DNA of 64,000 nucleotides, taken from contig RQTK01000168.1 in NCBI GenBank assembly GCA_003991915.1, positions 535,786-599,785 of the forward strand. Reading direction: 5' to 3'. The notes beneath the pieces are model-generated. The model worked only from the letters and a program-made list of their open reading frames with translations. It was not told the origin of the DNA and made no database searches. Position numbers and translations under genes: made by a program. Origin of the DNA: Elysia chlorotica (taxonomy: Eukaryota; Mollusca; Gastropoda; Plakobranchidae). This document shows, one piece after another, positions 1-28,300 of the stretch (the first letter of the stretch is position 1; each line of letters begins with the position of its first letter).

Positions 1-556
1 AAATTAATACTGATAAAGAAGAAAAACAGATTGGTTGAATGATGACAGTACATAATAGTAAAGGGTGAATCAGGATGTAAATCCCTCTCCCGATCTCATT
101 GAATAGCCCTGTGGGAGGCTGTAATTATAAAGTGCCGAAATTTTAGTGATTACAATTAAATATATTGTTTAGTGACAAAATATATTATTCTTTTAGTTAT
201 CTTCAGTTGAATTGGGCACACGTTGGCTTTGGACAGTACATGTACTGCCGACAATTTCGACCTATGCATTTGGGAACTCGAAAGAGGAAGTTTTTAATAA
301 CCCTGGTACAAACTCACCTACAAGGCAGTAGGAAAATGTTGCAAATACTCAACAGAGCTTTATTACCCAAGGCGACCACCTGTCCATGGTGAACACTTTT
401 GTCTATGATCTTCGGTGGTCGCCATGGGCAGGTTCGACTGTACATGCATAATTGGACTCAACTTTTATATTCAATCTTAGCAACAAATTAATCTTTGGTT
501 TTTTTTTTTATACTTTCCATCTTCATATTAAATTTTATGTTATTTTTATTTTTCAG

Positions 557-733
557 TTGATAACATCATATACTGAGGAGAGGCAAGAACTGGTCAAGGC
601 CCACCGGCTGCTCAACCAAAAATTGGCATCTTCCTTTGAAAGTGACAATAATATTAAGAATAGGCCCCTTGTTTCTCCTAATTTTTACAGTGACGATTTT
701 ATTGTGGATGAAAGTGCTCCACTGATTGATTGA
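557..733 (+). CDS. last coding exon of an unrecognised gene
   Basis: The segment opens after a good splice acceptor (a T-rich tract ending TTTTCAG at 551-556) and reads 58 codons to TGA. The peptide begins LITSYTEERQELVKAHRLL, an amphipathic charged stretch that could be a short helix or coiled coil. It ends DDFIVDESAPLID, an acidic tail resembling an acidic-cluster/dileucine-type sorting signal. Reading phase 0 at the acceptor is assumed. The upstream exons lie outside the window or were not recognised in bases 1-550. An AATAAA at 745-750 lies very close to the stop, and another at 2194-2199 would give a 1.5-kb 3' UTR. I do not recognise the protein. A lysosomal or endosomal membrane protein tail is only a guess from the C-terminal motif. 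Confidence 0.6.
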   Translation: MITSYTEERQELVKAHRLLNQKLASSFESDNNIKNRPLVSPNFYSDDFIVDESAPLID

Positions 734-1675
734 ACTTACAATGCAATAAAAATGTTTCACTTTTTTTTAAGTCAAAATATTAAACCATTTGCCATGATAT
801 AAACATGGATTAGTTGAATGAAGTCTGTTGTAAGTTACTTATAGACTGACTAATGTTTTATTCTGTAGGAAAAAAGTCATTTTCTCAGAAGTATCAATTT
901 CAACATTTTGTCCCATGTCCATCTGAAAGGGTTATATGTGTGTGGGATAAATATCAGTCCTAACAGCATTTTTTTTTCACATCGAGCTGTTTAGGATTCC
1001 TAAGAAGTCAAATTTTAAAACGTTTGTTTTATCAACAGCAGATATGACATTATCACTTGACTTAGATGAGTTAATTATTAATATTGAAGTGTACAGATGG
1101 TAGAGCTAGGTCATCACATTTTATATTTTTCACTTTTTTTTTTTTTAATGTAAAATCACAATGGATCATTTAGAGAGACAAATAGTGTTTTGTCAAAAAC
1201 TATTGGGGTGAGAGGTAATTTCAACCATATGTAAATTTGCATACCATAGAATTGATGCAAAATAGGTTTTACCTTTAGCGTGTAAATGGGATGATTAATT
1301 CAACTGCCTCAGTGGTAAACAGTAAAACAAATGTTCAAGTACAACAGTAAATCTTGCAGTTGCACTCAACAAGTTATTGTAACTCATATTATAACCCATT
1401 CTACATCTCCCCCTTCTCTGTAAATGTACACAACTTTTGCCAGACACACATCAGATCCAAGATGGGTTCCAAGTTGTGGCAGCCATGTCTCTTTGATCCC
1501 CTATCATCTTTTCCAACCCTTTGACTATTCAAATGCTGCCACTCATCTTCCTTCCTCCCTATCCTATTGTACATGATTTCTCACTATTTGTCCCTCTCCT
1601 TCTACTCTTGAGGCTCTATGCTGTATATGACAGGTTATTATTAATCATTACTTCTCAATTTGGTCTTACCGATGG

Positions 1676-1745
1676 TCAGTCTTGGGGCATGTCCGCAGTA
1701 TAGCCTATATTAGTGCTGACGTTGTACATTAAACTAACTCAACAT
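1676..1745 (+). repeat. SINE tail fragment
   Basis: Contains the 3' domain shared by SINE copies throughout the window (core TATATTAGTGCTGACGTT, preceded by CTTGGGG...GTCC). No tRNA-like head was found upstream. Confidence 0.5.
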
Positions 1746-2193
1746 TAACACCAGACCTTTGTTGTTTCAATTAGTGTCTAAAAGTATAAATTATTTGGAC
1801 ATTGCCAACACTTCTGCTACATTGAAAGCCTGAAATTATTTTTTTGGATGAGAGGTATTTTACCTATAAGTATAACAAAGAAGATAAAGAACATGATTTG
1901 TTTTTGTTTTGCTGAGGTGTTCTTTGAGTTTGTTTCTGATTTTTTTTTTATTCAAGGTGTAATGGTTACAATATTAAAACATGCACCAACTACTAGGTTT
2001 TGATTGAATTTTTTTTATTGTAGTTGTAGCAAAGAAGTGCTTGTCTTATGGAGATATTTTGAGTCTATAATTTATTATATCATGTGGATAGTACTACATT
2101 TGTATTCAGATTTGGTAGGCCTACTATGGAGACTTTTTCACTGTTTTGGTGACAACATGCGTGTACATGTACATATAATTTTATGATTTATAT

Positions 2194-2199
2194 AATAAA
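2194..2199 (+). terminator. candidate distal poly(A) signal
   Basis: AATAAA in an AT-rich setting followed by T/GT-rich sequence, on the strand of the terminal exon at 557-733. It would define a long 3' UTR. The nearer AATAAA at 745-750 is the alternative. Confidence 0.25.
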
Positions 2200-2729
2200 A
2201 ATCATTTTTATTAGGCTGAGTTTGAGCTGTGTTTTATTTGTTTTTTGTTTTTTTGAGTAGCCTTTTTGTACACTTCTTTGAACAATCGTAATGTCTACAC
2301 AAAGGTGTACATGAAATACCAGTAGTTGTAGACAATTCACACATTATAGTTTTTCTACACTTTACATGTTGATTAATTTGACTGCAGTGCAAACCAAAGC
2401 GCAAAGTCTTAGCCGGAAATACAACTGGGTTAATCCAGAGTTGATGTCTGGAAAGAAAACAGAGTGGCTTCATTAATATTTAGACATTTTTTTTCCTTTC
2501 GGTCTCTAGTCTAAAGGGTGTTAAAATGAATTTTTTTTCTTCTCGTTTTTATTGTAGATACTTGTACATGTAAAATTTGCATGGGTCTAGATCAAGACAT
2601 AGTCTTGATTAGCACAAATCTTTATTCAGAAATGCAAAGCTCTCTTCAAAGTCAATGTCTCTTTTAGTCTTACTCTTAGGTCTTCAGAAAAATTGTATGT
2701 GGCACAGGACCCTAGAGTGGGATACCCAG

Positions 2730-2850
2730 GACTTGGGTCGGTCTCATTATAGTAACAGTATTGACACCGACCAAACGCAACAGTAGGAGAAAAAAAAGTC
2801 TGCCTGATTACATCAGCCTAGCCCAGCGCTACCGCTCCCCTTAGTTCAAC
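2730..2850 (-). repeat. tRNA-derived SINE fragment
   Basis: On the minus strand a tRNA-like head (GGGGAGCGGTAGCGCTGGG) leads into the shared body with a GACACCGAC block. It is 5' complete but short. Confidence 0.45.
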
Positions 2851-3319
2851 AGGTGTAGAAAGGGCTATGTTTTTGTCTGTTTTTTACTTTTAAGCCCAAA
2901 CATTATAATATATATAAAATTAAAATTTAAATGTGATTTTCTTATAATATACTTTCAGTTTTAGTATCTGATTTCTAATTTGCAATACATTTTTTAAAAC
3001 TCAAACTATTCCTCATCAACACAAAACTAATGGCGCAATATCTAGTCAATACTGAAATTGGCAAAACTGACAACACAAACATCATATAATTGTAATTTAT
3101 ATTTGAAAATTGGAGTTTTGTGGTAAAAAATGTTATAACTAATACAAGTGAGATCAAGTCATGAATTAGAAAAATGCACAATCCCTCTCTTTTGATGATT
3201 CCTCAAAAAGGGCCAGTGGTAGATTGTTATTCTCCCAGCAGTGAGCTCTCCATTTTGGAACCTTCAAACAGACAAAAATGTCAATTATGACCTCTCCTGT
3301 TTGGTTTGCAGTAAGTACA

Positions 3320-3460
3320 TGTATAATGTGACCATCTGAGACACGAGTCCCTCTTTCCCCATGCTGTCAAGGTGTGGTAGCACGTATAATTATCAAACAT
3401 TAGTCTTGGGACTGGTCAACAATATAGCCTTGCTGCTGACATTGAACATTAAGAAACGTG
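3320..3460 (+). repeat. SINE body and tail
   Basis: Reads ATAATGTGAC, then CTGAGACACGAGTCCC, then a TTGGGACTGGTC...ATATAGCC...GCTGACATTGAAC tail. The blocks come in the same order as in the near-complete minus-strand copy at 11,811-12,115. Confidence 0.55.
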
Positions 3461-3949
3461 AAAGGATTCCAAGAAAACGAAAGAACTTTGCTGCATTAAT
3501 TGTCCTTATGTTTTCTACATAATACATGTACATATTACATCGATCTGGCCCAACTTTATTTACATTGAGGCTTTGGGCAGCCCAAAACAAAACAATGGCT
3601 CTAAGAATTTAACGCACCTGTCTTCTGGGTGCCCACAGAAAGCAACCGCCCATAAAGTTAGGCATGCTGAACTGTGAACAGACATATAGCCTGAACCATT
3701 CTGTGGTTTGCTTGCCTCTGAAGGAATGTTATGTGATACATGCTTTCTTATTAAATACTATAACTAAGGTAATGATCATTGAAAACTAATGCATATTACA
3801 TGTATATAGTTGGTAATCTATTGGTCGTTATAATTATACATGTATTAAAACTATTATGGTTCACTCATTTGTAAGGACAGATTTCTTTAAAATACAGCCT
3901 TTTGTGCAAGATTTCAGAGCTATTTTGGGGTGATGTATTTTATCCAATA

Positions 3950-4125
3950 ATGGACCATAATTCCTGTCTCAGTCGATCAAATTTTACTGACACCGACACA
4001 ACCAGTTACAGGAGACGAAATCGAACAAATAAATCTGCCGACTGTGGGATTCGAACCACGGAGCTTCTCAGCTTCCTATCCGGAGACCACAGCTCTACCA
4101 CTTATGTCAGTTCGCCCCCTGTAGT
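3950..4125 (-). repeat. tRNA-derived SINE with intact B box
   Basis: The minus strand shows an A-box-like GTGGTAGAGCTGTGG and a perfect B box GGTTCGAATCC about 40 nt downstream, followed by the shared SINE body (GACACCGACAC on the plus strand). It does not fold as a canonical tRNA, so it is called a SINE, not a tRNA gene. A trinucleotide microsatellite follows shortly on its plus-strand right side. Confidence 0.65.
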
Positions 4126-4209
4126 AGTAGTACATTAGTTGTAGTAGTAGTCTATTAACTATTGTCGTTGCTGTTGTTGTAGGCTAATTACATGATTGTT
4201 AATTATAAC

Positions 4210-4321
4210 ATGATTATTATCATCATCATTATTAATACTATTATTATTATTATTATCATTATCATTACCATTATCATCACCATCATCGTCGTCATCATCA
4301 TTATAATTATTATTATTATTA
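4210..4321. repeat. ATT/ATC trinucleotide microsatellite
   Basis: Imperfect ATT and ATC triplets with a short CGTCGT interruption near 4,286. Confidence 0.8.
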
Positions 4322-6434
4322 AATCTTTATAATAGGCCTAATCAGAATTGATTAATTAAAAACAAAAATCAGGCTTGCTTCCATATCACATGTGAGACTA
4401 AGAGAGGATAGGGCCTAATTATAATGATTATTTTTTTTTTCATTGATGAAAACTTCACTCAGACTTTGCGTAAATCGTATATTTATTTTAAATAATTGAT
4501 AAGTACTTGATCCACACTTATTCCCTCACTGTTGTTTATTTTCTACTCGATCGCTTACAGTTGCAACCTGCACATTTTTAGAAAATCCAGAAAACAGCAT
4601 GAACCTATTAGGAGCGGATTCCCCTAACCCTGTGCACAATTTTGTTTCACTATCTATGTAATCTTCCTTTATTAACAACAAAAAATAGTCTCACGCGGGC
4701 TAGCTAAAAAAAAAAACATGACAGTTGTAACCACTAACAAATGAGGCCTTGCCGTATTCTCTGTCCACATTTGAGAGTCAAAATGACGAGAAATTATGAT
4801 TTCAGGTTACATGTCCGTATTCGTAATTCAAATATCTTTCAGTTCTGCGTGCTTTTAAATACTTGACGATTTCTTGTTTTTCATGGAAATTAACTAAACC
4901 CTAGTGACACATAGAATGGCTAGATATCTAAACAATTAACTTTATGAGAAATCCTACCATATCTTTTTATTATAGATTTTTCTATGAGTTCAAGCATAGA
5001 TACAATTATTTTTAGGAGACTTGTCAAATGAGGTTATAACCTTTCACCCAAGCAGCATGAAGATGCACTTGCTTGGTGGAGAGAATATCTAGCACTCACA
5101 CCACACCTAAGCAAGCTGGCCAAAATGAGAGAGAGAGAGTTTAATATCTATAGTGAAAGCAACTAAAAATGATTACACAATACCATATAGTCCTACTGTG
5201 ATTATGATTGCATAATTATTGACAATCTATGAATTGATTGATCTAAAAACTTTTTTGTTCATTAAAAAAAAACAAAAAACTGTATACCTATAACTTTAAC
5301 AAGATTCCTTGTGGTTTATTTTCTTTTTACATCAAACGTCTTTATGTTCAACTTAGTGTGAAGTGAGATTGAGCATGATAGAAGTACTGTAACTGTGTTG
5401 TTTTTACTGCTGTTCATCTCTTTTTATCCAGCATTTTTGATGCGCGGTATAGTGAACATCTAAATATAGCTACAAAAATTACATACATGTATTTCATTTA
5501 TTAATTATATTGCGATTAGATAGCTGTAAACCAAAATGTAAGAACTTTCAAACATAAGTTTTTCTCAAATCCGTCACTTTTTTTTCTTTATTGATTAAAC
5601 TAAAGAGAAAAATGCAAAATCTTTAATTGAAAAAAAAAGCATTTATTTTTCATACCAGTACAACCAAAGTCAAAATTAAATATGCTCATCATGGGAAAAT
5701 TAATGAACATAACCTGAAACAATAAAGTTGAATACATCAATATTAATATTCTTTCTTACAGCAGTTTTAATAAAAATGAATAACAAATTACCTAATCAAC
5801 TGAGCATGAGAATGGCTACATATAAAATACCAACTGACAAAATGTTTACATAATAGTAACAAAATTATTATTCATCATAAAAATTAACCAATGTCCTCAA
5901 TTGAGGGTCTAATGCAAGGATTATCATAGAAGATCCAAAATGCTATCTCCATTTGGTATAGAGTATCATGACAACCTGAAAAAAATCTGATCATGCATGA
6001 TACATATGAAATCATTTAATCTTAAATAAAAATTTCCCCATTATTTTTCTTCAAAATATACAAAAATATCCTTAAATGAAATCCTGCCAGGGTACCAGAC
6101 CCATCTGGTGAATTTAAGAACTGTTTACTTCATCATACCTAAGTCACTTTTTTAAAACTGCCTATACAAAAAAGCAAAATAACTTAACATGTATCCCCTT
6201 TTTTTGGATGTTTTATTGTTAGGTAATTGAGTCAGGAGCAGCTGACTAGTTCTTTTCTTTGTTGCAGCGCTGTAAAAGTGCACAATGACAATTATTGATA
6301 TCAATTTGAAACTTTCTGTAACTGTAGTACTAACATATTAATGAAAGTAGAGAAAACATGAAACTAGCATGGAGGCTGAAACACCAAAAGTAACTGAAAA
6401 GATATAAAAATAAATATTAATGTTCTTTATTTTA

Positions 6435-6525
6435 AAATGGGGATTGGTCTAAGGGTACAGCATACGGCTCTATCAGAAGGCTAAGGGTTTGATAACTGTT
6501 GAAGCGCACATTGGCCAATTTTCCC
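6435..6525 (+). repeat. tRNA-like SINE head
   Basis: The sequence GGTCTAAGGGTACAGCATACG followed by AAGGGTTTGATAACTG has the spacing of degenerate A and B boxes. No recognisable body follows. Confidence 0.35.
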
Positions 6526-6607
6526 TACTTCTTAGGTCTTTTGAAGGTTGTCATTGATACAAATACTGAAGTGTATACACTGACTTTCACTGAAAGACGT
6601 GAATCTT

Positions 6608-6707
6608 CCTTAACTTCCTTGACTTATGTTCACACATAAAATTTTTTAATTTTGACAAAGCTGCTATTTCATAAATCACAGACTGCAGCAATTGTATTCC
6701 AACAAAA
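6608..6707. repeat. left direct repeat flanking a LINE fragment
   Basis: About 100 bp, nearly identical to 7,025-7,126. It runs from CCTTAACTTCCTTGACTTAT to CCAACAAAA. The two copies bracket the 317-bp LINE end exactly, so this is an unusually long target-site duplication or part of a local duplication. Confidence 0.8.
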
Positions 6708-7024
6708 ATGACAATTGTTATATCAAGTTACGTGGAACGGTCAAGCGGAGCTATCAAGACAGCATTGGACATGCAAGTAACAGGAAGTCGTGGAAAAGGG
6801 AGACCCAGAATGACATGGAAGCAGGTGACAGAGAGGGATCGGAAAGACTGGAAACTCTCAACAACTGACCCTCATGACAGAAACACCTGGAGATCTGGTG
6901 TGAGATCAGCCATGCGTGCAGCAAGCCAGCTACCTGGAAGGGGGTCCACTGATGTGGATGTTGCCCCAGTACCTGCACGTTAATCAAAATACCGATGATG
7001 ATGATGATGAATGATGATCTTTTA
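6708..7024 (+). mobile_element. 5'-truncated LINE, C-terminal end of reverse transcriptase ORF
   Basis: The 91-codon ORF at 6,708-6,983 carries the typical tail of mollusc non-LTR retrotransposon ORF2: GKGRPRMTWKQVTERD, then DWKLSTTDPHDRNTWRSGVR, then MRAASQLPGRG. It ends shortly before a (GAT)n run at about 6,990-7,012, a common simple 3' end of such elements. Only the last part of the element is present, which is the usual result of 5' truncation during target-primed reverse transcription. Flanking direct repeats at 6,608-6,707 and 7,025-7,126 mark the insertion edges. The ATG at 6,708 lies at the left junction and is accidental. Not expected to be functional. Confidence 0.8.
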
Positions 7025-7126
7025 CCTTAACTTCCTTGACTTATGTTCACACATAAAATTTTTTTTATTTTGACATAGCTGCTATTTCATAAATCACAGA
7101 TTGCAGCAATTGTATTCCCAACAAAA
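7025..7126. repeat. right direct repeat flanking a LINE fragment
   Basis: Partner of 6,608-6,707. Differences are a few substitutions and a longer T run. Confidence 0.8.
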
Positions 7127-7593
7127 TTGTTCTTGTAAAGCGCAATTCAAAAACCATGGTAAAATGACGAGGGCACAATTTTCTCCTTTCAATAAAAACC
7201 TCTTTGAGTTTTATTTTTGGGAATAACAAGAAACCTTGCTGTAACAAGAGATGTAAAAAAAAAAAAGAAATCTTGTTATTTCAAAGTTTTGCTGTACATG
7301 TATTTGCCTTAGTTCTTAGCACTAGAATGAATGAATATTTTTACAGACCATTACAAAATATGTTGTAGACAAATACTTAAATCCAAAGAAAGTAATATAT
7401 ACATTCATTACAAACAATAACATGTCTATGTTTTTTTTAATTTTCATGTGACAATCAGTGTTATAATATCTAGATAGATCTAGAAATCAACATGTGACGA
7501 ATTTGTTGAAAGGTCAAGTTTTGTTACACAAGTGGATTCTGGATGAGAATTATTTCTAGTAGATCTAGATAGCTAGACCTACATATAAATTCA

Positions 7594-7932
7594 ATGGTAT
7601 TGGAAAGAGATGAACCCTCCCTACCGGCTGCGTTCTCTGGGCTCACAACTTATGGCAAAACTTGGAGGGATAGGATTGTGAATCTTTCATTTGAACAGAA
7701 AGCGCCCCAAGTTCATAAGTTACATGAGATGCTGGAGGATGCTCTGAGACACTTTCTGTCAACTTTTGTCAGGCCAGAAGTTGTTAAGAATCTAAATGTT
7801 GACTTGATCGACAACAGAAACTTACTGCCTGCAAGGCATATATTTCTTGGAGCTGCGGCTGAAAAGATACTACCATCCCTTGAATCTCACTCAACAAACG
7901 AAATGAATGAAGAGAAATCGGGAGTATACTAG
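7594..7932 (+). pseudogene. transposon-like protein fragment
   Basis: A 112-codon ORF whose middle (APQVHKLHEMLEDALRHFLS, then FVRPEVVKNLNVDLID, then HIFLGAAAEKILPSL) resembles a segment of uncharacterised, probably hAT-related proteins repeated in many aquatic invertebrate and fish genomes. Such proteins have a helical region with 'L...FVKPEV' followed by 'IDV...NL...LG..A'. The match is from memory of the pattern and is not verified. The upstream side is TAGATC-rich non-coding DNA and the downstream side (7,932-8,180) is stop-rich, so this is an isolated fragment. A real terminal exon of a domesticated gene is an alternative. Confidence 0.35.
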
Positions 7933-8652
7933 TAACATATTTCTCTAGACCTGACCCCATCACCTCTCCAGTAGACCAATCCATCACACACCACATGCAG
8001 ACTGCACACACTTGGGTGAAAAATCAGAAAACACTAATTAGCCATCTTCAAAACACTCCAACACTCATACCATACACCAAAATGCTGATGCTGAAAGGGG
8101 AATGATTTCGGAGAATGCCAAAAAGAGAGAGGGTGAGAAGAATGCTGGCAATCTGCATAAGAAACTGAGACACAAGTAAGCCTCTTCCTCCTCTTCCAGC
8201 CATCACTGATGCAAGCAACTGCCTTTAAAATATATAAGTAAATTGTATTGTCTTTTACTTTAAAAAAATGTATCTTTGATGGTGTAAAACATTCATTGTA
8301 GTTTTTTTTAAGAATATATTTGTTTGATATTGTTCAAATGTGATGGTTAATTGTCAAATGGGTTAGGTGCAAGCAATTTGCAAGGCCTTGAGAAAATCCA
8401 GGATTTTTTTTCACAGCCAGTTGGCACCTCAGCAAAATCACTAAGTTTGAACACATTAAATCATGCATTTGACAACGATGCTTGAAAATTTCAAGATCTA
8501 ATCGCAGTTGAGTGAACACAGCGTTAATGATTGTGGTAATCTTACCAGCGAGACAAGGCAGCTGGACTTGTGTAATTAAAGCCTACCATTTGGGCATGCA
8601 AGATGAGCACACCAAATTATTTTGTGGCTTTTTTAAAGAACCCTAACGTATG

Positions 8653-8658
8653 TTTATT
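8653..8658 (-). terminator. candidate POLE2 poly(A) signal
   Basis: TTTATT on the plus strand, so AATAAA in the sense of POLE2, about 300 nt downstream of its stop codon. Position and sequence fit, but the cleavage site is not visible. Confidence 0.4.
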
Positions 8659-8959
8659 CTACTTGTCCAAAGTCATTATGTTATTTCTTTTGAACACAAG
8701 TGAACAAACAACCCCTTAATATAACAGCCTTATGTTAAGAAATACATGTACTACATGGATTTAAATGTGTACAATGGGAAGCTATCATTAAAGCCAAAGA
8801 CAGGTTAAATAAGTAATATTACCATCAGTCGGTAAAAAAGTTGTATGCTGCTTTTTTTTTATACTTCTTATATGATTTATATGATGTTTAAAGAAATCGG
8901 ATATTTAAGGTCCATTCACTTTTAAACTATCAAAATGGCCTTTCCATGGCCACCTTTCT

Positions 8960-26107
<17,148 letters not shown>

Positions 26108-26117
26108 TTTGTGTGCC

Positions 26118-26125
26118 GCGCCAAA
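26118..26125 (-). promoter_or_regulatory. E2F-like site upstream of POLE2
   Basis: On the minus strand TTTGGCGC, a perfect match to the E2F consensus TTTSSCGC, ends 10 nt before the POLE2 ATG. E2F control is established for animal replication genes. That it works here, and whether it lies in the promoter or the 5' UTR, is inference. Confidence 0.5.
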
Positions 26126-26639
26126 TCAAACGAAGTGTTTAATGTGCTGCTTACCAACACAGTTACACACTGATCTGCTCTACACTCGTCGAAATCCTTC
26201 CTATTCTTATACATGTATTGTTATGACGAGTCGTAAGCTACCACGGCGTTGTATTTACAACCCTTGGAAATTGGATAGTGTTGAGTAAATGGTCTTCTAG
26301 AAGTGGAGACTGGTGACAGTCTTTGGTTATAAATCACTTTGATACAAACGTACGTATAGCCCAGATGCATAATATCTTTAACATAGAAAAACAAAACATA
26401 GAAACACGCACATAATATCAAATGGACACACACTCAATCAAACATTCTTTGTATCATATCATCAAATGGCTAAAGTATATAATTATTGTCAGGAAGTTAT
26501 GTATCTTATCTACGGGTACCGTATGGAATTCACACAATGCACCCCGACTGTCATAGTCTTCGTGAAGTTTCTGGGATAAGAGATTTGCAGTATCTCACCG
26601 TTCTTGACTAGATGTGTATGATTTTGCCTGTCCTCCCCG

Positions 26640-28300
26640 ATGTTATATATTCATGGTCTTTTAATATAATATGTTCAGCCTTGACAATAATTACAAACTC
26701 TTTCTTATTATACAGATGACAATTCCTTTGTGACAACTTTCTAAGCTTTACGTACCCGCTATTACACTGTAATTTATCAATACCCGAAGTGTCCCCATTT
26801 GTTATGTTACCATCCCAACACTTTACTCCAAAATAAATTGTACTTTGAATGAGTAAACTGTAAAACCCACGCAGCGCATCTTTGGATACCGGTACAGTGA
26901 ATTTGTTCAGTTTATTAACGAAGAACAGCCTCCTATTTCTCTTATAACAAGATACAGAGGTATTGATAATTTCACCAATCTCGTCAACAAAATTTTAGGG
27001 GCATTATTGGGTTTTACTTTTTTCGCATGTCGACGACGATTTCTTTTGTTTTCTGAACATTCAGTACATGATAATTATCTTTCATCAGTTGGTGAATCGT
27101 TCGATACTCAATAACCATTAGAGACTGAAATACGCCCTATAATTGTCTTCGTCTCAAACTTAGACATGCGATCAAATCCAAACCGCTCCACCCTAAACTC
27201 CCAAATTTTACAGTAAAATTACAAATGGGCCAGAATATTTTTGAGTCATAAAACTAATAACATCAAACGCCTAATCAATTTTTTAACGAAAATTAACGAA
27301 TTTATAAAACTAAAATGTATTTTAAAAAACAAGCAGATACAAGAATTACTGCTTCCTCCCCTTCATTGAAAAAAAAATCGAAAGTGCTATAAATAATGAT
27401 TCTTTTTATTTTCTAAGTGCGTGCGCAAATTTTAATGCACACAGTGCACCGTTTTCCTAGAACGCTTGGTTAATTATTAATTCTGATTATACATTATTGA
27501 GCCTACTTAATTTGATGCAACCTCTTCAAGCAAACATATTACGTTCCTAAAGTTATAGATCCTAAAGTTACACAAATTTGAGTTCAGCACAGTTTAAATT
27601 TAGCTACAATACTTTAGTTTTGTCCATCCTACAGTCCCCACGAATTTCGTGGGTTTCCAGCTAGTAGAATTATCTGCAAATTTAATGAGCATTGTGATGT
27701 TACTGTGACTTCTATGCTTGTTAGCGTATGGAGTACAATGTTGGTAATATTACGTAATACGCATCCATGTGGGACTCTTTAATAGAGTTATGGAATGTGA
27801 ATATCTTTACACAGGCCTATACAGGTGGAAGACCTAAAGAATAACATTAAAGTGCCTACTTTGGTGTCAGAGAGGTTTGTTTTTTTTAATTGTTTTTTTT
27901 TTCAAACCAAAATGTGAGGTTGGATTGTGTTGAAAGCCGATAAAATCGATGAATAAGAGACGAACATTACCGTACGTTGTTGTTTTTTTCTCCTATGTGC
28001 TCCAGGGCACCATTAGTGAGTAAAATGCATGCGTCTTCTACATTTCTATGTTTATGAGCAAATTGACAAGATTTAAGTTTTTTGTTTTGTTTTTTGTAAT
28101 ACCATTTAAGAAAAAACGTAACATGTTTTTGTTTTGTTTTTTATTGGTGTCAATGGAACAGGTATAAAATTATTCATGTCTCTATTTTAAGGCATTTAAA
28201 TGACTTCAGAAGTTTTCCAAGGCCTAGAAAATGTACTTGTTTCTAATGACATAATTATTAAAAATACGTAAAACTGTCAGCAACCTCTCAGTTACGGACT
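26640..28300 (-). mobile_element. degenerate non-LTR retrotransposon (LINE) reverse transcriptase
   Basis: Minus-strand translation, in broken frames, shows reverse transcriptase motifs in the right order from high to low coordinates: WKTSEVI (about 28,230), MNNFIPVPLTPI (about 28,170), QFAHKHRNVEDACILL (about 28,050), SNITMLIKFADN (about 27,690; canonical FADD damaged), DNYHVLNVQKTKEIVVDMRK (about 27,060), then GCSSLIN and YSFKVQFILE (about 26,940-26,830). Many stops and frameshifts are present. The run is interrupted right after FADN by sequence ending in a Helitron-like 3' terminus, so a second element is nested in the first. The type looks CR1/Jockey-like. Confidence 0.75.
27140..27664 (+). 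mobile_element. Helitron-like element nested in the LINE
   Basis: The right edge is clear: hairpin CCCACGAATTTCGTGGG at 27,637-27,653, then 7 nt, then CTAG followed by T. This fits a Helitron 3' end (short hairpin plus CTRR, inserted between host A and T). The block with GTGCGCAAATTTTAATGCAC and GTGCACCGTTTTCCTAGAA is shared with the copy ending at 60,928. The left edge is inferred from where LINE homology resumes. No rolling-circle replication protein is encoded, so the element is non-autonomous. Confidence 0.6.

Larger units (their letters stand above)
751..6430. other. 3' UTR or intergenic, SINE-rich, no gene seen
   Basis: AT-rich sequence with stops in all frames and no exon I can support. 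It contains SINE pieces near 1,680, 2,730, 3,320 and 3,950, a trinucleotide (ATT/ATC) tract at 4,210-4,321, and many T and A runs. Confidence 0.6.
7127..8950. other. intergenic and POLE2 3' UTR
   Basis: Apart from the ORF at 7,594-7,932 no gene is seen. The right end should be POLE2 3' UTR: a minus-strand AATAAA lies at 8,653-8,658, about 300 nt past the POLE2 stop. Confidence 0.55.
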
